Positions 25,855-32,515 of a stretch of 64,000 nucleotides of DNA are shown here, piece by piece. Made by a program: the position numbers and the translations under genes. How positions within the stretch are numbered: the stretch's first letter is position 1; each line of letters opens with the position of its first letter. This DNA comes from Gelidibacter maritimus. Its GTDB lineage: Bacteria; Bacteroidota; Bacteroidia; Flavobacteriales; Flavobacteriaceae. The notes below the pieces were generated by a model. That model worked only from the letters and a program-made list of their open reading frames with translations. It ran no database searches and was not told the DNA's origin. Where the stretch lies: the NCBI RefSeq assembly GCF_014062315.1, contig NZ_JACGLT010000009.1:1-64000 (forward strand). Reading direction: 5' to 3'.

Positions 25855-26139
25855 ATGACAAGAATAGAACGAGAAGACAACGGTAAAAAGGGACGATTTG
25901 TTATTTATGACCAGGATGAAGAAGCTGGCGAAATGACCTTTACGTGGGCCGGTACGGATAAATTTATTATTGACCACACTGGCGTAGAAGATAAGTTTAA
26001 TGGCAAAGGATTCGCAAAACAACTGGTTATGGCGGGCGTGGATTATGCACGTGAAAATAATATAAAAATTATTCCACTCTGCCCCTATGCAAAAAGCAGA
26101 TTTGATAGAGATAAAAGCATCGGCGATGTGTTGGCATAA
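25855..26139 (+). CDS. Small GNAT-like N-acetyltransferase (YidJ/GNAT_YhhY-like)
   Basis: A 94-aa protein of the minimal Gcn5-related fold: a beta-hairpin (RFVIYDQDEEAGEMTFTWAG), then FIIDHTGVEDKFNGKGFAKQ, which contains the acetyl-CoA loop region, and the end KIIPLCPYAKSRFD. These short proteins are annotated as N-acetyltransferases, although substrates are not known. The 300 bp after it hold no gene I can support. Confidence 0.87.
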   Translation: MTRIEREDNGKKGRFVIYDQDEEAGEMTFTWAGTDKFIIDHTGVEDKFNGKGFAKQLVMAGVDYARENNIKIIPLCPYAKSRFDRDKSIGDVLA

Positions 26140-26439
26140 GCTGCCAAATCGGTGTTAGATGAACAACAAGTTAGTATCGTGTTTTACTTTACTGTACAAG
26201 ACGCGAGAGTATTAAACTCAGGGTTGTTGGTTACTATGTAAAAAGTAATTCAAATGTCGTTTAAAAAAAGCATTTAAACACGATTAGAACGCAGCCAAAA
26301 GCCGATTTATGCAATTAATTTAAAGTCTGAAATTGATGCAGCACTATTCATTTTCAACAACTACCTGACACTATATTCATAGAGCCTTCTCATACCGGTT
26401 GGGCCATCCAGAGCATAAAAAAACTACAACACTTAAATT

Positions 26440-26646
26440 ATGGAAACAAAAGAATATTCAAACGGAGAAATCACTATTTTATGGAAAGCCGATAAATGCA
26501 TCCATTCGGGCATTTGTGTAAAAACATTACCAAAAGTTTACAATCCAAAAGAAAGACCCTGGATAAAACCCGAAAATGCTACAACGGCGGAACTAATCGA
26601 TCAGGTCTCAAAATGCCCTTCGGGAGCACTGAGTATTAAATCCTAG
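26440..26646 (+). CDS. Divergent 4Fe-4S mono-cluster protein (Fer4_19 type)
   Basis: This 68-aa protein has a C-x5-C motif (CIHSGIC) near residue 26 and a second Cys-Pro (SKCPSGAL) near residue 59, plus the RPWIKPENATTAELIDQV segment that is typical of the divergent 4Fe-4S mono-cluster family. It likely binds one iron-sulfur cluster, perhaps with a His or water ligand given the three Cys. It often sits beside small GNAT proteins, as here. Confidence 0.87.
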   Translation: METKEYSNGEITILWKADKCIHSGICVKTLPKVYNPKERPWIKPENATTAELIDQVSKCPSGALSIKS

Positions 26647-27160
26647 TTCAACAACGCATTTTGCTAAGACATTCAACTATAGATCCCTAATTGAAATCAT
26701 AGTAGAATTTAAGGAATACCTTTAAGTTTGCTGATTACATAACTCCTAAATACATTTGGATGGGTTATGTGCTCTAAACGATGATCTGGTTTCTGAAAGT
26801 TAAAGTTTTGGGTCGGATTCGCTCCATAGATATGTGTAAACAGAATTGACGGCGTCAGCCTCATTTCTATACTTCATTCCATTCGATTCTAAACATTCCA
26901 TTGAGCTACGGAGGTACGTTTTATGACGTCCTTTGCGTAGCAATTTGTGCCCCCTTGCGATTAAGGTTTCTTATCTGGACTCTAAAATTAAATGATATTG
27001 GGATATGGATGTCATATAAGATCTTATTTTCCAAAAAGTCATAAGTCCTTTTGACTCTATTCTTAAATGATTGATTCGTTTTAATGATCCTTTTATGTAT
27101 CCGTCTTTGCTAAAGTTCTCTTATGTAACCAAAGTAACTGTTGGTTGAGTAGTTTTGATT
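26647..27160. other. Intergenic stretch without a recognisable gene
   Basis: About 500 bp with stops in all frames at short intervals and no clear repeat or hairpin. It may be the remains of a lost gene; nothing identifiable is kept. Confidence 0.5.
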
Positions 27161-27168
27161 TAACTTTG
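27161..27168 (+). promoter_or_regulatory. Promoter -7 box (TAACTTTG) for the rhodanese operon
   Basis: TAACTTTG matches TAnnTTTG, with TTG 17 nt upstream at 27141-27143. It gives an ~90-nt leader that contains CATAAGGCTATAG (27180-27192), shared with the yceI leader. Confidence 0.5.
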
Positions 27169-27264
27169 CAGACATACATCATAAGGCTATAGGGTCTGGT
27201 TTCAAGCAAGAAGATCAGAGCCTAATACCTACGGATTGGAAAAAATTTTTTAAAACATACACTT

Positions 27265-27549
27265 ATGAATAGAGAACAAACAATTAAATATAGCGAAGGC
27301 ACCATTGTTGATGTGCGCACGCCCATGGAATTTATGGGAGGGAGTGTTTCTGGAGCCGTGAATATTCCTCTCAATGAAATACCAAATAGAATAGAAGATC
27401 TCAAAGAAATGAAAACCCCTTTGATTTTATGCTGTGCAACAGGAAATAGAAGTGGCCAAGCAGAAAGTTTTTTAAGTCGACAGGGGGTGAACTGTTTCAA
27501 TGGCGGCTCTTGGTTAGAAGTAAATCATTTAACCTCACAAAAATCATAA
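27265..27549 (+). CDS. Rhodanese-like domain protein 1
   Basis: A 94-aa single rhodanese domain with DVRTPMEFMGGSVSGAVNIP and the active-site loop CCATGNRSGQAESFL, in which the second Cys (C-A-T-G-N-R) is the persulfide-forming residue. It would transfer sulfane sulfur in the cytosol. It begins a three-gene operon with a second rhodanese 1 nt downstream and a YgaP-like membrane protein. Confidence 0.92.
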   Translation: MNREQTIKYSEGTIVDVRTPMEFMGGSVSGAVNIPLNEIPNRIEDLKEMKTPLILCCATGNRSGQAESFLSRQGVNCFNGGSWLEVNHLTSQKS

Positions 27550-27550
27550 T

Positions 27551-27865
27551 ATGATTGCAAAACTTAAGGCGTTTTTAGGAATACAACCAGCGCCAAATTA
27601 CAGTCAGCTTCTAAAAGAAGGTGGCGTTATCGTAGATGTAAGAAGCGCAGCGGAATTTAAGGGTGGCCATATTAAAGGTTCTAAAAACATGCCTTTATCA
27701 ACATTATCTGCAAATCTTAGTAAACTTAAAGACAAAAATAAACCAATAATCACCTGTTGTGCTTCTGGGATGCGAAGTGCTTCGGCAAAAAACTTGTTAA
27801 AATCAAAAGGTTTCACTCAGGTTTATAATGGTGGCGGCTGGTCTTCACTTAACAATAAAATTTAA
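27551..27865 (+). CDS. Rhodanese-like domain protein 2
   Basis: A 104-aa rhodanese with DVRSAAEFKGGHIKGSKNMP and the loop CCASGMRSASAKNLL containing the catalytic Cys. It is a diverged tandem paralogue of the preceding gene, with a ~20-residue N-terminal extension (LKAFLGIQPAPNYSQLLKEG). The stop overlaps the approach to the next gene, so the three are translated together. Confidence 0.92.
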   Translation: MIAKLKAFLGIQPAPNYSQLLKEGGVIVDVRSAAEFKGGHIKGSKNMPLSTLSANLSKLKDKNKPIITCCASGMRSASAKNLLKSKGFTQVYNGGGWSSLNNKI

Positions 27866-27872
27866 TTATAAT

Positions 27873-28091
27873 ATGCTAAACAGGATTTTTACCAGATGGA
27901 CCTGGATACGGGCAGCTTATTTTCTAATAGGGTCTTGGGTCATTGTCCAAAGCGCCATGGAAGGCGAGTGGATTGGAATTGCACTTGGTACTTGGCCTGC
28001 AGTTATGGGACTTTTCGGATTGGCCTGCGCTGGAGGAAATTGTAGCAATGGACGTTGTGAGGTAAAGACTGGTGTAAATCATAAACAGTAA
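27873..28091 (+). CDS. Small YgaP-like (DUF2892-type) membrane protein
   Basis: A 72-aa protein with two probable membrane helices (WIRAAYFLIGSWVIVQSAM and WIGIALGTWPAVMGLFGLAC) and a Cys-rich tail C-A-G-G-N-C-S-N-G-R-C. The ATG at 27873 is chosen since the frame from 27828 overlaps the second rhodanese. In E. coli, YgaP joins a rhodanese to such a membrane hairpin; here the parts are separate genes. The three Cys could carry sulfur or bind metal, which is inference. Confidence 0.75.
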   Translation: MLNRIFTRWTWIRAAYFLIGSWVIVQSAMEGEWIGIALGTWPAVMGLFGLACAGGNCSNGRCEVKTGVNHKQ

Positions 28092-28283
28092 AAAAACACC
28101 ACTTACCTTCCACTAAACTTGGTTTGTTTATATTAAGACCCGAATAAGTTAATACTGGTTTTTTGTTTTGAACATCAACTCTACAGTGAATGGGGAAATG
28201 TTTTAAAATACGAATAACTGTGGTCCTTTAATGAAATAAGCTTCTTAAGTACGAGCCAAATCATCTACATCAATACATTTAGA

Positions 28284-28330
28284 TTATTAATATATAAAAG
28301 AGACCTGAGGTCTCTTTTATATATTAATAA
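28284..28330. terminator. Perfect 22-bp hairpin, probable bidirectional terminator
   Basis: The arms 28284-28305 and 28309-28330 are exactly complementary around TGA: an inner GAGACC/GGTCTC stem, then AAAAG/CTTTT and an AT-rich extension. GC core plus T-rich outer arm (TCTCTTTTATATATT) fits an intrinsic terminator working on either strand. It lies 193 nt after the rhodanese operon. The region to 28578 has no other supported feature. Confidence 0.75.
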
Positions 28331-28578
28331 AGTCTCTTATTACCCACCAATTTTATTCAGATTACATCAACCTACAGAGGGCTAAAACCCAAGAAAACCT
28401 ACGGCTTACTTAGTTTTGGCATCATCTGTAGATGGTAAAAGTGACCGCAGCGATATTGCATGTCCTCTGGAATACCTCTTCGGTTTTGGACTAAAAACAA
28501 TAAATTGAAATTCGCCCACCTACCTTGAACAATCGGAATGATGATTTCTTATGCCTAGGTTTTTTAAAATTAATAAAC

Positions 28579-28857
28579 GAAAAAATGCTCAAGAGTGCTT
28601 GGCTAATGGAATTGAATATCACTTAAAGCGCCTCCCGAGACTTCGGGATAAAGTAGTTAGAACTAATAAATGGCTCAAGCGAGCTTGGCATTAGGGATTA
28701 GAGATCCCAAAGCGCCTCCCGAGACTTCGGGATGAAAATAGTTCAAACGAAAAAACGCTCAAGCGAGCTTGGCTTAAGGGATTAGAGATCCCAAAGCGTT
28801 CCGCTTTGAAAATAGTTCAAACGAAAAAACGCTCAAGCGAGCTTGGCGTTTTTTCTT
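28579..28857. repeat. Tandem repeat of ~73-86 bp, four partial copies
   Basis: Copies begin near 28579, 28665, 28749 and 28822 with (AC)GAAAAAACGCTCAAGCGAGC or a variant, then TTGGCnTnAGGGATTAGAGA, TCCCAAAGCG and AAATAGTTCAAAC. Between AAAGCG and the AAAATAG end, copies 1 and 2 hold CCTCCCGAGACTTCGGGAT, whereas copy 3 has TTCCGCTTT, so one hairpin replaced another. The last copy supplies the tRNA terminator. Confidence 0.8.
28824..28855 (-). terminator. Terminator downstream of tRNA-Arg
   Basis: AAAAAACGC pairs with GCGTTTTTT, and inside it CAAGC pairs with GCTTG around GA. On the minus strand it follows the tRNA 3' end by about 20 nt. It is symmetrical and could also act on the plus strand. 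Confidence 0.85.
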
Positions 28858-28874
28858 ATTGAACTATTTATTCG

Positions 28875-28948
28875 TGACCACGAAGGGATTCAAACCCCCG
28901 ACCGCTGGAGCCGAAATCCAGTGCTCTATTCAGCTGAGCTACGTGGCC
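28875..28948 (-). tRNA. tRNA-Arg (anticodon TCG)
   Basis: The minus strand folds as a cloverleaf: acceptor GGCCACG/CGTGGTC (one G-U) with discriminator A, D-arm GCTC/GAGC, anticodon stem CTGGA/TCCAG with loop TTTCGGC (anticodon TCG), variable CGGTC, T-arm GGGGG/CCCTT with loop TTTGAAT. Position 56 is U where C is usual, and the D-loop AGCTGAATA has A where G19 is usual, so the 19-56 pair appears to have changed together. CCA is not encoded. A fragment of this tRNA is duplicated at 29410. Confidence 0.95.
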
Positions 28949-29053
28949 AATAATCCCAGCTAAGGCAGGGATCTCTATTTAGGTTAGAGGAACCTTTATT
29001 ATTTCAATAATCGTCTAACAATCATGATAATCAAGACGTTAACGTTACTCTAT

Positions 29054-29405
29054 TTATAGGCTACATATATCCTGAATTTCATTTTCAGACCATATATTGA
29101 GAATGACTTCCGATACAAAAGTACAAAAGGTCTGATAAATATAGGACAATGATGAGTAATCCTTATTTAACAAAAACTTTCTCAAATATTCCCTACCACT
29201 TTTAAAATACTTTTCTCTTTTGATTGCATCAGTTTCGGAGATAAATGTCTCAAAATATATCAATATCCAAGGCATATATCCCTTTGTTGATTTCACCTTA
29301 CCTTGAATTGTGGTCATTCAAACGATTTTCTAAATCGTGCGTATAACCTTTATAAAGCCTTCCATCAACCTCACTCTTTAATACATATGTAAAATACTCT
29401 TTCAT
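29054..29405 (-). pseudogene. GIY-YIG nuclease-family protein, frameshifted
   Basis: From the ATG at 29405 the frame gives MKEYFTYVLKSEVDGRLYKG and YTHDLENRLNDHNSR, then stops at 29300-29298. In another frame, from about 29306, it continues GKVKSTKGYMPWILIYFETF and AIKREKYFKSGREYLRKFLL to 29054. The two halves join into one normal GIY-YIG domain (usual join HNSGKVKSTKGY), so a small indel in CAATTCAAGGTAAGG broke it. It sits between tRNA-Arg and the duplicated tRNA fragment. Confidence 0.85.
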
Positions 29406-29409
29406 TTTA

Positions 29410-29536
29410 CGAAATCCAGTGCTCCCTGCCTGCCGGCAGGAAGGTATTCAGCTGAGCCCCGCCTGCCGGCGGGCAGGTACGTGGCCAATAATCCCAGCTA
29501 AGGCAGGGATCTCTATTTAGGTTAGAGGAACCTTTA
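29410..29536 (-). pseudogene. Duplicate of tRNA-Arg 5' half and leader, with two 20-bp insertions
   Basis: Removing 29425-29444 and 29458-29477 leaves 87 bp identical at every position to 28912-28998, which runs from the anticodon through the tRNA 5' end and ~50 bp of its leader. Insert 1 is CCTGCCTGCCGGCAGGAAGG, insert 2 is CCCGCCTGCCGGCGGGCAGG; both are 20 bp, palindromic, and lie between a C and a T of the original (GCTC|TATT and GAGC|TACG) with no target duplication. The 3' half of the tRNA is absent, so no functional tRNA can form. Confidence 0.9.
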
Positions 29537-29547
29537 CTATAATCTAT

Positions 29548-29997
29548 CTAGGCCAATTTAGCCCTTACTATCGTTGATATCGTTTTCCCATCAGCTTGTC
29601 CTGCCAATTGCTGATTGACAATTCCCATCACCTTACCCATGTCCTTCATGCCTTCCGCACCAGTTTTTTGAATGGTCTCAACAACTACTTTCTCAATCTC
29701 TGCTTCGCTTAACTGTGCCGGTAAAAACTGACTGATGATTTCTGCTTGTGCCAATTCTGGTTCTGCCAAATCATTTCTGTTTTGCTCAGTATAGATGGCT
29801 GCACTATCCTTACGCTGCTTCACCAACTTAGACAAGATCTTTATTTCTTGTTCTTCAGTTATTTCTTCCTTTGAGCCTGATTCTGTCTGCGCAAGTAGGA
29901 TTTCGGCTTTAATAGCTCTTAATGCCGATAAAGCTTGTTGATCTTTACTCTTCATTGCCGACTTTAAAGCAGTCGTTAAATCTTCCTGCAAACTCAT
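29548..29997 (-). CDS. GatB/YqeY domain-containing protein
   Basis: This 149-aa protein is a complete YqeY: N-terminal helices (LTTALKSAMKSKDQQALSAL, RAIKAEILLAQTESG) and the C-terminal tail domain homologous to GatB (EGMKDMGKVMGIVNQQLAGQ, ADGKTISTIVRAKLA). YqeY proteins are thought to act on or near tRNA because of the shared GatB tail, but a reaction is not established. In many flavobacteria it lies right after ftsZ at the end of the dcw cluster, as here. Confidence 0.92.
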   Translation of the reverse strand: MSLQEDLTTALKSAMKSKDQQALSALRAIKAEILLAQTESGSKEEITEEQEIKILSKLVKQRKDSAAIYTEQNRNDLAEPELAQAEIISQFLPAQLSEAEIEKVVVETIQKTGAEGMKDMGKVMGIVNQQLAGQADGKTISTIVRAKLA

Positions 29998-29999
29998 GG

Positions 30000-30480
30000 T
30001 TTATTTTTTTGATGCTGCGAAGATAATAAAAAGTAAGGAGTGTTGCATAAAGGAATCATAGGATAATTGTAAATTATTCCCACTAGTAGATTTTTAAACC
30101 CTGAAGCTCGCCTCGATCAAAAAAACAATTACTTATTCATATTTTATGGACTTGCCCTACCGTGTCAGCTGGACCGCGTCTAAGTTCTTGATTTTAAAGC
30201 TCTTTACTATGAACCATTTCGACCCATGGTTATGAGGTATCATATTAGAATTACTTTTTTTACTTCGTCGCAGACCGTCGGGTAAGAAAGCCAAAAAATC
30301 CCGATAATCCCGATAATAATCGAGAGGGGGTTATCTCAAAAGCTATCGGGGCAATCCTTCAATCATTAATGCAGCACTTCGCAACTTTTAAATTTGAGTT
30401 TCATTATTTTAAAAAATCTCCAATTTAATTCTGAGATTCCTGCTTCCCGGTCAGCCGACAGGCAGGCGCAGGAATCAGAA
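30000..30480. repeat. Intergenic region with a GATTCCTGC...GCAGGAATC hairpin
   Basis: No gene is supported between yqeY and ftsZ. At 30435-30476, 9-bp arms GATTCCTGC/GCAGGAATC enclose a 24-nt segment that includes GTCAGCCGACAGGCAGGC, which resembles the CCTGCCTGCCGGCAGG elements at 29425 and 29458. CCCGATAATCCCGATAATAA and AGCTATCGGGGC (about 30300-30355) are pieces of a second palindromic repeat type. Confidence 0.55.
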
Positions 30481-30516
30481 AACCCGAAAAGCAATCAAGC
30501 TTTCCGGGTTTTTTAA
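30481..30516 (-). terminator. Terminator at the end of the dcw cluster
   Basis: AACCCGAAAAGC and GCTTTCCGGGTT pair around AATCAA with one weak pair. On the minus strand the hairpin follows the ftsZ stop by about 30 nt and is followed by TTTTC; on the plus strand it is followed by TTTTTT. Confidence 0.8.
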
Positions 30517-30541
30517 GTGTAACACAATATAAAATCTGCTA

Positions 30542-32437
30542 TTAATCTACGTTATCATGTAAGAATGAATTATTACTTCGCAACTGGATTTCATCATTTT
30601 CATCATGGCCAACAGTCGTCCTCGAAGCCTTTACATCTGCAGAATACCTATTCTCATCCAGATGCACGCCTTGACGCTTATAAGCTGGTTCCTTTTCAAT
30701 TTCATCAACCTTAGCAGAACTGAATTTATAATTGAAATCTTTCATTTTACGCCGTCTTTCATCAGCACGTTCTTTCAACATGTCAGAAATTGGACTGGTC
30801 ATAGGATCAACCTCTTCTGGAGCAGGAGCATCTTTTTGAGCTGGAATAACTTTCTTCTCAAATACAATATCCTCCTCATCTTTAGGCTGCGGTTTTGCTT
30901 TCGATTTATTAATTGAAGACTCGTAAGTCATAAAATCATCTAGTGCATAACGTTTTTCACCGGTTTCGTCCGCTTGAGTTACAGAAATGATTTCGACGTG
31001 ATCATTTACCTTCATGTTTTTTGTTTCGTTATCCAAGTCAAAAAGAATTCGGTTTTCCTTTTTAGGAGTTTCCTCTTTCTTCTTATTAAACAAAGGCAGA
31101 TCAAATGTCAATGTTATCTGTTCGTCTTCTTCAAAAGTCTCTTTCGGCGCTTCTACTTTCGGCTCAACTGGAGTGATTACAAAATCGTCTTCTTCAACAT
31201 TATCCAACACTTCATCATAAACAACATTGAGGTTTTTTATGAATTCAGTTGTTGGAATTAATCTATTTTCGACATCTTTTTTCTCTTCCTCTTCGACTAA
31301 CTTATGAACCACTACTTTTTCCACTTCCTCTTCAAGAACGATGTCAGGCTTAATAATGGCCGGTTCGCGTTCTTTAACTTTCACATCATTGCTGTCGTCC
31401 TCCAATGCATGAATAACTTTTTTGGTTTCTGTATTCGAAATTTCATCCTGCTGTTCAATATCAAAACCCGTTGCAATAATGGTTACAGAAATGGATTCTT
31501 CCAATTTCTCATCTTCACCAACACCCATAATGATATTGGCTCCATGTCCAGCTTCATTTTGGATATGATCATTGATCTCTCCAATCTCATCAATTGTAAT
31601 TTCCTGAACACCTGAAACGATGAGCAACAAGACGTTTTTGGCTCCGGTAATTTTATTATCATTTAATAAAGGCGAATCTAATGCCTTCATAATAGCATCT
31701 TGTGCACGTGTTTTACCTGATGCTGTTGCAGACCCCATAATGGCAGTTCCGCTATTGCTTAAAACGGTTTTAGCATCGCGTAAATCAATGTTTTGAGTAT
31801 AATGATGGGTGATGACTTCTGCAATACCTCTTGAAGCAGTTGACAATACCTCATCTGCCTTGGAAAAACCTGCCTTAAAGCCCAAGTTTCCATAAACCTC
31901 ACGCAATTTATTATTATTGATAACCACCAACGAGTCACAATGTGCTCTCAAGGTTTCAATACCTTTTTGTGCCTGTTCATTTCTTATTTTACCTTCAAAC
32001 TGAAAAGGCATGGTCACAATGCCTACGGTAAGTATTTCCAATTCCTTGGACAATTTAGCAATAACCGGTGCTGCTCCTGTACCTGTTCCGCCACCCATTC
32101 CAGCCGTGATAAACACCATCTTTGTGTTGGTGTCCAACATGCGACGAATATCTTCTAAGCTCTCAATTGCTGCTTGCTCTCCTACTTCCGGATTTGCGCC
32201 TGCGCCGAGACCCTCGGTTAAATTAACACCTAACTGAATTTTATTTGGAACACCGCTGTTGTGCAGTGCTTGAGAATCTGTGTTGCAGATAACAAAATCT
32301 ACACCTTTGATTCCTTGGGTGAACATGTGGTTAATGGCATTACCGCCGCCGCCGCCAACCCCAATCACTTTAATGACGTTGGATTGGTTTTTTGGCAAAT
32401 CGAATGCGATATTTCCAAATTCATTTTTATTGCTCAT
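30542..32437 (-). CDS. ftsZ: Cell division protein FtsZ
   Basis: The tubulin-like GTPase that polymerises into the Z-ring. The nucleotide-binding fold begins VIKVIGVGGGGGNAINHM (residues 21-38) and the tubulin signature GGGTGTGAAP is at 115-124. Residues 1 to about 330 form the core, followed by an exceptionally long acidic, Lys/Glu-rich linker (about 330-600), giving 631 aa compared with ~380 in E. coli; extended linkers are normal for Bacteroidota. It is the final gene of the dcw operon, 79 nt after ftsA. Confidence 0.98.
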   Translation of the reverse strand: MSNKNEFGNIAFDLPKNQSNVIKVIGVGGGGGNAINHMFTQGIKGVDFVICNTDSQALHNSGVPNKIQLGVNLTEGLGAGANPEVGEQAAIESLEDIRRMLDTNTKMVFITAGMGGGTGTGAAPVIAKLSKELEILTVGIVTMPFQFEGKIRNEQAQKGIETLRAHCDSLVVINNNKLREVYGNLGFKAGFSKADEVLSTASRGIAEVITHHYTQNIDLRDAKTVLSNSGTAIMGSATASGKTRAQDAIMKALDSPLLNDNKITGAKNVLLLIVSGVQEITIDEIGEINDHIQNEAGHGANIIMGVGEDEKLEESISVTIIATGFDIEQQDEISNTETKKVIHALEDDSNDVKVKEREPAIIKPDIVLEEEVEKVVVHKLVEEEEKKDVENRLIPTTEFIKNLNVVYDEVLDNVEEDDFVITPVEPKVEAPKETFEEDEQITLTFDLPLFNKKKEETPKKENRILFDLDNETKNMKVNDHVEIISVTQADETGEKRYALDDFMTYESSINKSKAKPQPKDEEDIVFEKKVIPAQKDAPAPEEVDPMTSPISDMLKERADERRRKMKDFNYKFSSAKVDEIEKEPAYKRQGVHLDENRYSADVKASRTTVGHDENDEIQLRSNNSFLHDNVD

Positions 32438-32515
32438 AATGTTTTGGGTTTTTTCTGGATTCTTAATTAATATTTTACTTTACTTCGTGTTCTTACGGAC
32501 AGTTGCGACCTGCCC

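Noticed and set aside
28912-29536. tRNA-borne integration site (attL/attR) of an island
   Set aside because: Integration at a tRNA normally duplicates the 3' part; here the 5' half and its leader are duplicated, no integrase is present, and only ~400 bp lie between.
30605-31615. Several plus-strand frames inside ftsZ
   Set aside because: They are antisense shadows of the low-complexity acidic linker of FtsZ.
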